64,000 nt of DNA, taken from Cynocephalus volans (Eukaryota > Chordata > Mammalia > Dermoptera > Cynocephalidae). Made by a program: the position numbers and the translations under genes. The notes beneath the pieces are model-generated. The model was not told where the DNA came from, did not search any database, and saw only the letters and a program-made list of their open reading frames with translations. The DNA lies in NCBI RefSeq assembly GCF_027409185.1, contig NC_084467.1, positions 17,288,501-17,352,500 of the forward strand, written 5' to 3'. Below, piece by piece: positions 23,301 through 31,149 of the stretch (position 1 is the stretch's first letter; each line of letters begins with the position of its first letter).

Positions 23301-26300
23301 GGAGTGGAGGGGTGGCTGGAGGGGCCGATGGTAGGCGGCTGTCACCTCTGCCAGTGGCTCCCTGGCCAGTCTGTGCCCCGTTGGCTCAGTCTGAGCCCTT
23401 TTTCCCAGAGGGAGGAACGGGAGGAGGAGACTTAATGTAAACGCTTGGCTTTCCAAATGCACCCACAGGGCCTTAGTTGGGCGAGTTTCAACAGGTTTGG
23501 GGAGCACTGTCTTGTCAGGTGCTTGCAGAATTGCTCAATTGCTAATCCAGGGTTGAGGGAAGAAAGTCAAACCATGGCAGACAGCTGGGTCGAGACTGCT
23601 GCCTGAGCAAGCCCCTCGGGCAGAGCCTGGTCACGCGGGGTGAGAAACGGCTCAGCTGGGCTCTGAGGGTCTGCCCTAGCCCAGGAGAGAAGGGTTGTTG
23701 GGTGACAGCCACACTTGCAGACACCACTTTGGCACGTGTTAGTATCACCTGAGCCTCAGGACAGTGGAGCGATGCCTCCTCCTATGCGAAGTCTCTGAAG
23801 ATGGGTTACATCTGAGGACACCTTAGAGCCTGTGTCGTGAACAAGCCCATCTCTCTTTGCTCACTAGCTACTGGTTAAGCCCCTACTCTGTGTCCCAGGC
23901 ACTGTGGGGATACTTAGAGGTGTTTATGCCTTGGCCCCCTTGTCTGTCACCTTGTAGGAGCAGTAAAGAAGCCATACTGTTGGACTGTAGTCACGCACGA
24001 GTATAATAGGAAATGGTTCTACAGGCAGGGGATGAAAATCACGAGATTTGTACACATGAGAGCAAGTCAGGTTCAAGTCCTGCTTCTGATTTGCAGAATA
24101 ACCTGGGGGAAGTTGCTACACTTCTGGGCCTCTGAAGAGGGGCTGAAAGTAATATACACTCCCCTCCTCTGAAAGCGGGAGTGTGGTTCAAATAGGAGAA
24201 TGGGTGTGGAAGTGCTTTGTAAGCCATTGATTTTCAATAGGGGTGATTTTGCCCTGCGGTGGACATTTGGCAATGTCTGCAGACATTTTTGGTTGTCACC
24301 TGGGGGGAGTGTGCACTGGCATCTAGTGGGTAGAGGTCAGGGAAGCTGCTAAACATTCTACGAGGCACAGGATAGACCCATAACAAAGAAATATCTTGCT
24401 CAAAACATCAATAGTACCGAGGTTAAGAAATCCTGGTGTAAACTGTTAAGTGCTGTAGGTGTTAGTGATTGTAATTCACTGCCCAGAGCCATGGGGGGAG
24501 CTCCAAGGAGATGGGATTTTACTATTTAGAGGGGAGGGAGGGATTCTTTTTAGCTGGGGGCCAGGGTAACCTTCCCAGGGAGACAGGCCACATCTTTTCC
24601 TGCGGGGCTGGCACTGCACATGTGTGGCTCTGCCCCACACCTGGCCCAGTGAGTTGTGTCCAGAATGCCTGGCCTCACTCTGCCCACAGCCAGGGGAGTT
24701 ACACCCCCTGCTGGGAGAGCAGACACACAGGGACTTGGCCTGAAGACACACACCTGTGGGGACTCAGAGCCAGCGAGGTGTGAGATGCCTCCTTAGCCTC
24801 TCTCTCCCTGTGTCACCGAAGATGCTCCCAGTGATCATTCCTCTGGCCAGCAGGATTTGCTCCTGAGCCAGGCTGGATGCCCCTGGCTTTGTGAGGCTCT
24901 TGTGGGGGCCCTGGTTGAAGCAGGGAGGTGGCAGCTTAACATCCTACCTGTGTAAGATCACAGGATCCGGACAGGACTGTTTGGAATAAACAGAACTTGG
25001 GAGCAGCAGCCTGAAGAACAGGGACATGACTCTGCAGCTCACTGACAGCAGCCCTCAGCTTCCGGCAGCTGCCATGGCTACCATTTCCATTGGTGTGCCT
25101 GGCACAGTGCCCAGCATGCTACATGCATGGGCTGACTCCTTCCAACCACCACTCTGTACCAAATGGCACCGATTGTACCATTTTACAGGTGAGGAAACTG
25201 AAGGTCGGAGAGGTTAAGTAACCTGTCCAAGGTGACTCAGCCAGGCAGTGGCAGAGCTGTGTTAGAACTTGAGGCTATCTGTCTCAGAGACCCAGTTCTT
25301 AGCCACTCTGCTGGCCTGTCTTTGAGTGCAGCACAGGGTCTCTTCCCTTGCCTAGTGGAGTTTTGCTAGGGCCCAGCTCAGCACACCACTGCTTTTCTCC
25401 AGGAAATCCACAATTTATAGCTTATCTGTTCCCCAACTCTTCCCAGTAGTTCCATTTGAAGAGGCCCACCCAAGACCACCAGAAGGTGGCACAGAGCTGG
25501 GACTAGAACTCAAGTCTCCTGACTTCCAGCTCAGCCCTACAGCTCTGGGGAACATCCTGAAACATTTCTGAGCCCAGGTCCATGGCAGGGTAGCCCGTTG
25601 CAGGCAGAGTCCAGGCCTTGCACTGATGATCTGTTTTCATCCATCCATCCCTCCCTCAGTGGTGGGAGCTGCCACAAGCTGTCAACTCATTCTGGGTGCC
25701 AGACGTGAGTCTAATCAACAGCTTCCAGCTTCTCTGGGCTTGCCCAGGCCTCAGGCTGCGGAGCCCTCCCAGCTCCAGGCTCTGTCCTGCCCAACAGCTG
25801 CACGCAGCGGGACACCTGGCCTCCCCGCCAGGCCACCCGCCCTTCTGAGACAACAGACTGCTCTTGCAACTGGCCAGCCAACTGACCCTGGACTGAAGCC
25901 TGACTCCAGGTACTAGGAGGGGGGGTGAACATCCAGGCCCTGCCCCTCGGCAAGTGCTGCCAGCCATCCTCTTAAGGCTAGGCCTCCAGCATGCCTCACA
26001 CTTGAAAGGACACAGTGCCAGCCACCATGCCTGAATGGACATCTGCCTGTCCAAAGCTTTTCCTGCTAGAGGCAGCTTTTGGGTCTGACACCTCTGCCAT
26101 TTACTAGCCAAGTAACTTTGGCCAATCACCTCTGTGATCCCCAATCTTCTCATCCATAAAATGGAATTTACATGTCAGGATTGAGATAGTACAGTAGGAG
26201 TTATTATCATAATTATTATTGTCTTGATTCTGCAACCTCCAGGCCAGGTCTCTGTGAGTGCTCCGGCTCATACTCTTTCCTCGACAGCAATGTAGCATGT

Positions 26301-28653
26301 ACGCCGTCCCACCCATTCGTGGTTTGCTTTTATTGTGTCTTTCTACCTAGACCCCAAGCTCCTTGGATGCCAGACTGTGATATCTACTTGCCCCAGAGTT
26401 GGCCCAGACCCTGGCCCGGGGATAGAGGTTGATAGATACAAGGCAATGACCCAAACTTGGGATATGCCCAGAGTCCCTTCTGCATCACAGCCTCTCTGGT
26501 TTGGTAGGGTCCTGGGAGGCGTCTTGTTCCTCTTGCCTTGGGCTGAGTAGAGAGACCCTTGGCTTGAAGCCCAGGGTGGAGCAGGAGTGAGCTGGGTCAC
26601 CCAGAGACCTGCCTCATGGCAACCTGAACCATCACCGTAGCAGAGAACAGGTTTGCCAACCTCTCTTCTCCCTCCAGGCCTCCCCTCCTCACCCCACCCC
26701 CACGGCGCAGGCACGAGAACTGAGCTGTTGGAATTCCCCATCGTTTGTGTGACCCAAAGCTGGGGCTGCCTCCTTGGCTGGGATTCTGGGCTTGGACATG
26801 GCTGAAGGTGGGTAGTGATGCCACCTGGGCCACACTGGCTCAACTTTGGGACGGTTTCAGGGAAGGGGGTATAGTGTCACTGCCTGGGAGTCAGAACAAC
26901 TGGGGTTAGTTCTCAGCTCTGATTTGGGCCTCAGTTTCCTCATCTATAAAATGAGCCAAAAGACTAGATGCTCCTGAAGGACTTTCTACTGCAGATGTTG
27001 CCGTCTTCTCTGAAGACCCGGGTCAGACACTTGAATTGCTCCTTTTTCCTCGCTTTTGCAGCTCTTGGGGCTGGGCAGGTCAGACCCCGTTTTTGCTCCT
27101 CCTGATGCTCAGACCTGTTTTGGAGACCCTGGCTCTGAGCTCATGCATTGAAGGGCCAGCCTCAGGGACTCCAGGCTCTCCCAAGTCCAAACTGGTCCCC
27201 CTCTTCAGCTCTGTGACCCAAGTCCCACTCAGAGGGGTGGCCTGCAGGGAGGAGGTGGTGGTGTCCTGGTTTCTGTACACTCTGCCACTGCTCCTGAAGT
27301 GTTAATCAAATTAAGGCTCCAAGAAAAACAAAAGCTCCGCAGCCACTTTGGGCTGCCTTGGAGTCGCTCACTCTCGAAACAGCTGGGAGGATTCCACATC
27401 ACCTCCGTCCCCCAAGCCCTGGGTGGCTCTGACCCCAACCAACACACTCCTCCAGCCTGCAGGGCTCGGGCTGGCCACATGACCTCACAGCAACAGCCAT
27501 TGGACACTTGGGGCAATTTCATGGGAGATATTTATTCTTTGGTCTTGATGCAGAGAGAATTTTTTCCTCTCCTGCTGTCTCCATGGAAACCCCAGCTACA
27601 CTGCTGGCTATCCCCCTTCCCACCTCATGCTTTTCAGATCAATATTGGAGCGTGGCTCCCCATTGGCTGCCCACAGTGGATGGGGGCAGAGCTCTGGGAG
27701 GAGAATTGGGGCCAGGGTTAGGCCTGGGGCGTGGGGAACCCCCACGGACTGGGGATGAAGGAGTCCAGGGTCTTCCTGTTCGCTGTTCACCCGCTCACTG
27801 CACCCCATGCCTTTAGTCCCTCTTCCCCCAGCGAACTTTCTGCCCCTGCCCAAGGAGGCCCCTGAGCGCCGACCCAGTCAAGGAGAAACAGACACGTCAC
27901 CAGCGATTACCACCCTCTCCTGTTTAGGTGAGACACATGGAGGTGGGGGGCTGTTGTCCTCTGTAAGGGCCGGAAGGAGTTGCTTCCTGCCCCAGGGAAA
28001 CCAAGGCCCCCAGCGTCAGCCACGGGCTCTCGGATGCCGGCGTCCGGGTCCCTTCTCTCCTTCTCTCCCCGGCTCCCGCCCCCCAAGCAGAAGCAGGTCC
28101 CTGCACGCCTCCAGCGCAGCCGGGCGCGGGGGGCTCGCTCTCGGACTTCTCGGGATTAACCTGCTGTTATGTCCCGGAGCCCTCCCCTGTAATGGGCTTC
28201 CTCGGTGACCTGTCAGCCCCACTGGGCTGCGCCCCGCGCCCGGCACCCCTCCCAGGCCGCCGCCCCGCGCTGGCCCTCCTTGCACCCTCGGGCGCCCTGG
28301 GCAGCCTAGGGGTGCGGACGCTGCGCGACCCCTGCCGCCTCTGGGCAGGGAGCCGAACCCGGGCAGGAGGGGCCCCGGGGTCTCCAGGGGAGGCCCGGAC
28401 AGTGGCGGCGGCAGCAGAGAGCGCGAGCGAGCCGCCCGTCCGGCAGCCGAGACACCTGCCGGGCGCCCCCGCGCCCGCTGCCCCGCGCCGCCTGGCACCG
28501 GCCGCTGCCCTCGGGGCCTGCCCCGCCCCGCCCCGCCCGGCCCTGCCCGGCCCTGCCGGGTCCCGTCCCGACTTACAGCCAGTTGCTCGCGGCGGCCGAG
28601 AAGACGGCGAAGACGAGGAGGCGCAGCGAGCGCAGGCACGAGCGGGGACTCAT
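4850..28653 (-). CDS. WNT4: WNT4, complete spliced coding sequence (5 exons)
   Basis: The coding sequence joins complement 28653-28577, 14518-14283, 6223-6092, 5999-5857 and 5317-4850, giving 1056 nt, 351 residues plus TGA. This is the length I know for mammalian WNT4, and the residues match the human protein as I remember it. WNT4 is a secreted, lipid-modified Wnt ligand. It is palmitoleoylated by PORCN in the ER, carried by WLS, and signals through Frizzled with LRP5/6 or through non-canonical routes. It acts in kidney tubule formation, Mullerian duct and ovary development, adrenal, mammary gland and endometrial decidualisation. Visible features: signal peptide 1-22, N-glycosylation sequons at N88 and N297, the lipidated Ser212 in the motif HGVSGSC, and the Cys-rich C-terminal domain ending CCFVKC...HTCR. 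All introns have GT/AG ends and phases agree at every junction. No frameshift or premature stop is present. Confidence 0.98.
5400..5590 (-). repeat. L2 fragment in WNT4 intron 4
   Basis: Reads TTAAGCACCTACTGTATGCTC and GGACAGATGAACAAGATACTG, the reverse complement of the L2 3' end. Confidence 0.7.
5633..5725 (-). repeat. MIR fragment in WNT4 intron 4
   Basis: Shows ATGGTTAAGTGCATGATC and GGGTTCGAATCCTAGCTCTG, the tRNA-related 5' part of MIR in complement. Confidence 0.8.
5857..5999 (-). CDS. WNT4: WNT4 coding exon 4
   Basis: 143 nt encode residues 149-196, [20 protein letters not shown] through [13 protein letters not shown]. This includes the Wnt signature WSGCSDN and the NNEAGR motif just before the lipidated thumb. 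The acceptor is CACCCCAG|GC. The donor is AAG|GTAGTG, which lacks the usual G at intron position +5, so it is a weaker splice site than the other three. The exit phase is 0. Confidence 0.97.
6092..6223 (-). CDS. WNT4: WNT4 coding exon 3
   Basis: 132 nt encode residues 105-149: [20 protein letters not shown], then [23 protein letters not shown]. The acceptor is CCTCCCACAG|GG and the donor CAGG|GTAAGC. The [14 protein letters not shown] block and the [13 protein letters not shown] segment are standard Wnt family signatures. Intron 3 (6000-6091) is only 92 nt, the shortest in the gene. Confidence 0.97.
6440..6595 (+). repeat. MIR
   Basis: TTTTACAGAGAGGTTAGGTG and GGTCACACAGCACCTGGCAG are visible. 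Confidence 0.85.
6630..6760 (+). repeat. MIR
   Basis: CAGGCTCAGAGAAGTGAACTG, AGCCAGGGAGTAGCAGGC and AACCCAGGTCTGGC. Confidence 0.75.
6880..7090 (+). repeat. MIR
   Basis: CCCATTTTACAGAGGGTGAA, CAGAGAGGGGAAGGGAAC and AGCCAGGACTCAAGCACAGG. The 5' half (AATAACAACAGCTCC) is also present. Confidence 0.8.
8190..8860 (+). repeat. MIR split by an MST-type LTR
   Basis: The 5' part (8190-8273: TAATAATCACAAGAGC, AGCACTTTACATATATTCA) and 3' part (8681-8860: CAACAGCCCTATGAAG, TTTTACAGATGAGGAAACTG) are collinear once the LTR and its 5-bp duplication are removed. Confidence 0.9.
8279..8675 (+). mobile_element. Solo LTR of the ERVL-MaLR group (MST-like)
   Basis: 397 bp starting TG and ending CA. It contains GAGTTTGGATGTATTGTCC, TGGGGGCGGATCCTTCATGA, CATGAGTAGAAGCAGCCTGA and an AATAAA at about 8604-8609. 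It is flanked by the 5-bp duplication ATTCT (8274-8278 and 8676-8680). This is an old non-coding LTR with no internal region. The MST subfamily is best known from primates, so its presence helps place the source organism. Confidence 0.85.
9580..9800 (+). repeat. MIR
   Basis: ACCCACTATGTGCCAGGGC, AAAGTGAGGCTCAGTGGC and GGAATTGGAACCGAGGCC. Confidence 0.8.
10180..10320 (-). repeat. MIR
   Basis: AAGGCTCCAGAGCCAGAC, AGTGGTGTGACCTTCC and CAGTCTCATTTCCCAAACT. Confidence 0.7.
11020..11115 (-). repeat. L2 fragment
   Basis: TTCATTCAGCAAATATTTATC, TGCAGGTGCTGTTCTAGG and CACTGGGATTAAG. Confidence 0.75.
11390..11560 (+). repeat. MIR
   Basis: GAATCCTCACAGGAGCCC, CCCCGTTTTACAGGAAGGAG and GCTGAGGCTTAGACAGG. 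Confidence 0.8.
11550..11690 (-). repeat. MIR, abutting the previous copy in opposite orientation
   Basis: TCTCAGCTGTGACATGGGGA, CATAGTTGTCATGAGGA and AGCAAATGGGG. Confidence 0.6.
12330..12520 (-). repeat. L2 fragment
   Basis: GCTATGTGCCAGGAAACAGG, CTTTGAAGAGCTCAAAAC and AGACATCACATTTCAG. Confidence 0.55.
12525..12705 (+). mobile_element. L1 3' end (old L1M class)
   Basis: AT-rich: CAGTCGGTGAATTTAGTAAAG, TGCACTATTTTTGCAACTTT and CTAAGTTTGAAATTATATC, ending in an A-rich tail near 12700. These are typical of mammalian-wide L1 3' UTRs. Confidence 0.75.
12840..12960 (-). repeat. L2 fragment
   Basis: GAACACCTACTATGTGCGAGG and ACTCATGGCCTGCTG. Confidence 0.6.
13390..13640 (+). repeat. L2 fragment
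   Basis: TCAGCTGAGGGCCTACCTCC, GAAAGCCTTCCCTGAGCACC and ACAGTGTCTGGCCTATAG. Confidence 0.7.
13870..14050 (-). repeat. MIR
   Basis: CTTGGGTAACTCAGTCCAG, CACCTCGGTGTCTTC and AAGGATGGTAGCTCC. Confidence 0.65.
14283..14518 (-). CDS. WNT4: WNT4 coding exon 2
   Basis: 236 nt encode residues 26 (part) to 105 (part), from [17 protein letters not shown] to [12 protein letters not shown]. The acceptor is CTCTCCTCAG|G and the donor CAAG|GTGAGG. It holds the N-terminal Wnt helical region. The conserved block [14 protein letters not shown] (residues 77-90) carries the N88 glycosylation sequon and two of the invariant cysteines. The phase-1 exit joins correctly to exon 3. Confidence 0.97.
15240..15335 (-). 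repeat. MIR remnant
   Basis: TAGGGTTATTGCAAGGATCA and AATGAGGTAATTAATGTGAA. Confidence 0.6.
15370..15600 (+). repeat. MIR
   Basis: ACTTGGTGCCATGCACTG, CCCATTTTATGGATTTC and ATGCCTAAGGTGACACAG. Confidence 0.75.
15775..15935 (+). repeat. MIR
   Basis: GAGCACCTACTAAGTGCCAG, CTTAAGGTCACCCAGCTC and TGCTCTAACCACTGCACTC. Confidence 0.8.
16165..16260 (+). repeat. MIR fragment
   Basis: CCCTCATTTTATAGGCAAG and GAGATAGAAAGGGGCTTTC. Confidence 0.6.
16435..16660 (-). repeat. MIR
   Basis: GGGCCTCAGTTTTCCTGTCC, then AAGAACTGCTGTCAGAAGCG. Confidence 0.65.
16690..16960 (+). repeat. Near full-length MIR
   Basis: AATAGTTAACTTTTATGGAAC, ATTGCATTTAATCCTCATGG, AGGAGGAAACTGAGGCACAG and GAGTCACACAGACAATAAG. One of the best preserved MIRs in the window. 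Confidence 0.9.
17128..17295 (+). repeat. MER5A-like hAT-Charlie element
   Basis: GATGGTTCTAGAAACCAGC at one end, GTGCAGGTGCTTGGGCCC in the middle and AGCTGGAAAGCCACTGG at the other, the layout of short hAT elements of the MER5 group. Confidence 0.6.
17365..17490 (-). repeat. MIR
   Basis: TTTCTTCATCTGTAAATGGAG and ACTGTCGAGGAATTAGC. Confidence 0.75.
18205..18300 (-). repeat. MIR fragment
   Basis: CACTGTGACCGAGGGCAAG and GACTGTCTCCTCATGGGTAC. Confidence 0.6.
18810..18935 (+). repeat. MIR
   Basis: TTATTTTATGGATGAGCAAAC, CAAAGTCCTGCAGCTACC and AGTGAGCTGGATCTCAAGCC. Confidence 0.75.
19015..19075 (+). repeat. L2 3' end
   Basis: CAGTGCCTTGCACAGGACAC and AAGGTGTTCAATAAATGC. Confidence 0.7.
19770..19870. 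promoter_or_regulatory. Candidate intronic regulatory element (AT-rich island)
   Basis: An abrupt AT-rich, repeat-free stretch inside GC-rich intron 1. It contains homeodomain-type cores (CATTAG, AAATTAGC) and an octamer-like TTTGCAT at 19820-19826. Functional status is inferred only. Confidence 0.3.
20430..20590 (-). repeat. MIR
   Basis: GGTCAGAATCCCATCTCTG, GAGCCTCAGCGTTTCATC and ATAATAGGCGCTATT. Confidence 0.8.
21120..21310 (+). repeat. MIR
   Basis: CATTTTACAGATGAGAAAAC and TGAGGCTCAGAGAGGTATG. Confidence 0.85.
22550..22665 (-). repeat. MIR fragment
   Basis: GGAGTTCCGGCTCTACTGC, TTCTGTGTGACACTAAG and GGACAGTGCCTGCTG. Confidence 0.55.
23190..23330. promoter_or_regulatory. Candidate intronic regulatory element
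   Basis: Unique sequence around 23255-23285 with the near-palindrome GTTTGCCAAGCAAACC, an NFI-like arrangement with mirrored arms, followed by AGCAGCAGCTC and GCAAGCTTGCTTG. No repeat explains it. Low confidence. Confidence 0.2.
23850..23960 (-). repeat. L2 fragment
   Basis: TAAGCCCCTACTCTGTGTCC and CAGGCACTGTGGGGATAC. Confidence 0.65.
24020..24224 (-). repeat. MIR
   Basis: GGTTCAAGTCCTGCTTCTG, GGAAGTTGCTACACTTCTG and GGGCCTCTGAAGAG. It directly abuts the MER20. Confidence 0.6.
24225..24435 (+). repeat. MER20 (hAT-Charlie) in WNT4 intron 1
   Basis: About 211 bp, essentially full length: GGGGTGATTTTGCCCTGC, TGGCAATGTCTGCAGACAT, TTTTGGTTGTCACC, CATCTAGTGGGTAGAGG, CTGCTAAACATTCTACG and GAGGTTAAGAAATCCTG. 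The flanks TTGTAAGC and GTGTAAAC agree at 6 of 8 positions, a plausible decayed 8-bp duplication. MER20 copies are known from published work as progesterone/cAMP-responsive elements in human endometrial stroma. Confidence 0.9.
25060..25320 (+). repeat. Near full-length MIR
   Basis: CATTTTACAGGTGAGGAAAC, GAGAGGTTAAGTAACCTG, GGCAGTGGCAGAGCTGTG and GTTCTTAGCCACTCTG. Confidence 0.9.
25440..25540 (+). repeat. MIR fragment
   Basis: AAGGTGGCACAGAGCTGGG and CTAGAACTCAAGTCTCCTG. Confidence 0.75.
26070..26250 (-). repeat. MIR
   Basis: CTCTGCCATTTACTAGCC, TCTTCTCATCCATAAAATGG and AGTTATTATCATAATTATT. Confidence 0.85.
26310..26450 (+). repeat. L2 fragment
   Basis: TTTCTACCTAGACCCCAAGC and CTCCTTGGATGCCAGACTG. 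Confidence 0.6.
26870..27000 (-). repeat. MIR
   Basis: GGCCTCAGTTTCCTCATCTA and TAAAATGAGCCAAAAGAC. Confidence 0.85.
27290..27380. promoter_or_regulatory. Candidate intronic element near exon 1
   Basis: 1.3 kb downstream of exon 1 a unique AT-rich segment reads GTTAATCAAATTAAGG (homeodomain/HNF1-like) next to GAAAAACAAAAGC (SOX/FOX-like). It lies just outside the CpG island. Confidence 0.3.
28577..28653 (-). CDS. WNT4: WNT4 coding exon 1 (start codon, signal peptide)
   Basis: The start ATG is the complement of 28651-28653. The exon encodes 25 codons plus two bases: [20 protein letters not shown] and on through AASNW, a classic signal peptide with a short basic stretch and a Leu/Val/Phe core. 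The donor is CT|GTAAGT with the GT at 28576-28575, a near-ideal splice site. The split Leu26 codon is completed by the first base of exon 2. The exon sits inside the CpG island. The start is chosen because it gives the family-typical N terminus. Longer minus-strand open frames nearby are products of GC richness. Confidence 0.97.
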
Positions 28654-28870
28654 GGTGCGGCCGCGGGCGCCCCTCCCGGGACGGCGGCTGCGGCCGCGGG
28701 GGGCCTCCCGTCGGGGCGGCAGGTGGGCGCCCGCGGGTGGGCTGCGGCGCGGCGCCGGGCGCGGGCCGGGGCGCGCGCGGCGGGGCTCTGCCTCCGTGCC
28801 TGCCGGCCGCCCTGCCCGCTGCTGCGCCCGCTGCCCGGCGCGGACCAGACTGTCAGCGCCGCCCCAGAGC

Positions 28871-28876
<6 letters not shown>

Positions 28877-28901
<25 letters not shown>

Positions 28902-28904
28902 CGG
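28877..28904. repeat. (CGG)n trinucleotide tract upstream of WNT4 exon 1
   Basis: About nine CGG repeats lie roughly 225 bp upstream of the start codon, inside the CpG island and possibly in the 5' UTR. Codon-like runs of Gly or Arg in open frames here come from this tract and are not coding. Confidence 0.9.
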
Positions 28905-29749
28905 AGGCGGGCGGGCGGCCGGGGGGGCGGGCCGGGGGCGGGCCGAGGATGGGGTTACCTGGGCGGGCCCAGCGGCCCGGGACACCCCCCGGGGGCGGGC
29001 CGGAGCGGCGGCCGCCCTCGCCCGCGGGACTGGGCTTCTCCGGGGGCCTCCCCAGCCGGGCGCCCGGGAGGACTTGGGGCCCGAGACTGCTCCAGGCACG
29101 CCTGGCTGCGCGCCGCCGAGTCCGGCTCGGCTAGAGGCGCGGCGACCCAGCCGCCCGGTCCCCGTCCGGGCCTTGGGGACAAGCGGGCACAGCTCCCCCA
29201 GCCCGCCGCTGCGGGCACAGCAGTGCGGGTCTCGCCCCCCGCCGGCGCCTCGAAGCCCAGACCCCGGCCCGGCCCGACCGTGGCGGACCGACCCGAGCGC
29301 GGCTGCCATTCGCGCGCACCCAGAAGCTTGCGCTCCGGGCACCCGGGGCTGCGCATCGGGGCGCTGGGCTCACCCCCGCCGCACCCCGCCAGGCCCCTCC
29401 CTGCCTTTTGGCCCGCGAGTCCGGCGGCCCTGTCCCTCCCTGGCGCTCACCTCTCTCCAGTCTTCCGGGAGCTGGACGGGGCCTCCCCAGCTTCGGGCAG
29501 CTTGGGACAGTGGCCCGAGGCTGCGGGAATCCGAAACCTCGCTTCTGGCTAGCCACAAGATCTGGGCACGCCCTAAGCAGCAGGGTCTTGACTCTGAGCC
29601 TCCGTTCTCTCATCCGAGAGGTGAACTTAGGAACCTGGGGTTGGCAGGTTGGAAGGAGCTTAGAGAAGGTCTCTTTTTCGCACTCACCAAGTCTTGCTTT
29701 GCTCTTGGTGTTCTGTGTGCTTGTTTTATTTATTCTTCCATACCTGGCA

Positions 29750-29860
29750 GATTCAGGTTCTTTTTGGTCTTATGACCCCGGCCCCTGTTCAGTGCCTGGC
29801 ACAGTGTGGGTGGCTGCCATGTTTGTGGAATGAATGAATGAATGAATGAATGGGCATGGG
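29750..29860 (+). repeat. L2 3' end running into (GAAT)n
   Basis: GTTCAGTGCCTGGCACAGTG followed by about six GAAT units at 29829-29853, the normal L2 terminal repeat, somewhat expanded. Confidence 0.8.
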
Positions 29861-29989
29861 CTGCAACAGCCCGTGCCTGGATGGTCCAGAAAGCTCAATT
29901 TCACACCATAATAACTCGGAATAGTTGTCTGCCCAGATCAAAGAGCCGATTCTGTGTTCCTCCTCACCCTGCCTCAGGCTGCATCCCAC

Positions 29990-30110
29990 AGCTACTCAGA
30001 GCTACAGGGACTTCTTGTCTAGATACGGACACTAAGGCCCAGAGAGGGGCAGGGACTTCTCCCGCCTCACTAGGGGTTAGGGACAGAGGCAAAGGCCAGG
30101 CCTATGCCCT
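29990..30110 (+). repeat. MIR fragment
   Basis: ACACTAAGGCCCAGAGAGGG and GGGGTTAGGGACAGAGGC. Confidence 0.55.
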
Positions 30111-30189
30111 CACTGTTGACCCTCTGCTCTTCACTGTTTTTGGAGCATGAGGTTTGCCCCCACAGAGATCGTCATGTTTTGGTTCTAGG

Positions 30190-30265
30190 ATGGTGCCCTT
30201 TACTCCATGGAGTTCCCTGGGCACAGCACAGAGGAGGGGCTCAGTAAACATTTGGTATTGAGACT
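30190..30265 (+). repeat. L2 3' end
   Basis: CCTGGGCACAGCACAGAGG and GGCTCAGTAAACATTTGG. Confidence 0.6.
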
Positions 30266-31149
30266 GGGCAGAAGGCAGCAGGGATTTGTGGGGCCAGGCA
30301 ATAGCACAGATGGAGGTTCACATACCATATGTCTAAATATTTGCAGGTTATAAATCAAGCTCACAAAATGTGAAATAAAATATGTTCTATTCTTCTACCT
30401 TGACAAACTCACTTTCATAACATCGTGGAAGGCCAGCTTTGAGGGTAGAATTCTCAGATTCCTCAGACCCTGCACTGGAGCATGGTGGCACAGAGAGAGA
30501 GGAGCCCCTAGTGCCTGGTCTGTGTCCCTCCACTGCCTTGTCCCACTCTGCCTCTGCCCTGCCCTTCGAGGGGTCTTCTGCACATACGTGTGAACATCTC
30601 AGTCTGCACATGCAAGGTATGTCCACACTTCCACCGTCCACCGCACCCTGAGAGCTGCCCCTTGGCCACCCCTTATATTTAAGGCTGGGCATACCAGTGG
30701 TTGGATCCACCAGGGGCTGGATCTGGAAAAGAGACCCTCACAGGTTCTGGAAGTGGGCTAAGGGCCATCTGTGCAGGGAATCCCAGGGGCCTGGGTACCC
30801 AGAGTGTGATCTAGTAGAGGGCCATAGGCTCTAGGTGGGCACACCCCCTTTGCCCCATGGTCTCCTCTCCCTGTGATGGGAGGTTAACTGGAGTAGGGCC
30901 AGAGTGTGGCGTCCCCAGGTCAGGGGCCACTCTCACTTGGATCTGAGAGTGGTACTGAATTACTGAGCTATTTTGAGCCAACATATTCACATCCTGGAGA
31001 CTCAGTGTGGCATGGTGGAAAATAATAATAATAATAAAAACAGCAACAGGCAATTCTTTTAGAGTGGCCATATAATTTTCTTCCAAACCAGGACATTTTA
31101 AAGAGTGACAGGGACTCTAACTGGAAGGTTTGCTGGGGTATTAGTCATA

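Larger units (their letters stand above)
14519..28576 (-). other. WNT4: WNT4 intron 1
   Basis: 14.06 kb. The first intron holds MIR and L2 fragments, a MER5A-like element, a MER20 and long GC-rich unique stretches. Three stretches differ from their surroundings and are listed separately: 19770-19870, 23190-23330 and 27290-27380. I see no extra coding exon. Human endometriosis association signals are known in WNT4 intron 1, so its enhancer content is of interest. Confidence 0.9.
28010..29560. promoter_or_regulatory. WNT4: WNT4 promoter CpG island
   Basis: This is the strongest CpG island in the window, about 1.5 kb, very GC-rich with undepleted CpG. It covers exon 1, the start of intron 1 and about 0.9 kb upstream. 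There is no TATA box at the expected distance. GC boxes (GGGCGGG) occur around 28920-28945, and CCCGCCCC tracts at 28523-28545. This is typical of a developmental-gene promoter with dispersed start sites. The exact transcription start cannot be fixed from sequence; a 5' UTR of 100-250 nt above 28653 is likely. Confidence 0.85.

Noticed and set aside
28650-29342. 230-codon minus-strand open frame overlapping the WNT4 5' region
   Set aside because: It reads through the CGG tract and GC boxes upstream of the true start; no recognisable protein.
28192-29775. 527-codon open frame on the plus strand across the CpG island
   Set aside because: It runs antisense to WNT4 exon 1. The composition is Ala/Pro/Gly/Arg-rich, as expected where GC-rich DNA lacks stop codons. 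No domain, no low-complexity-free core and no splice context.
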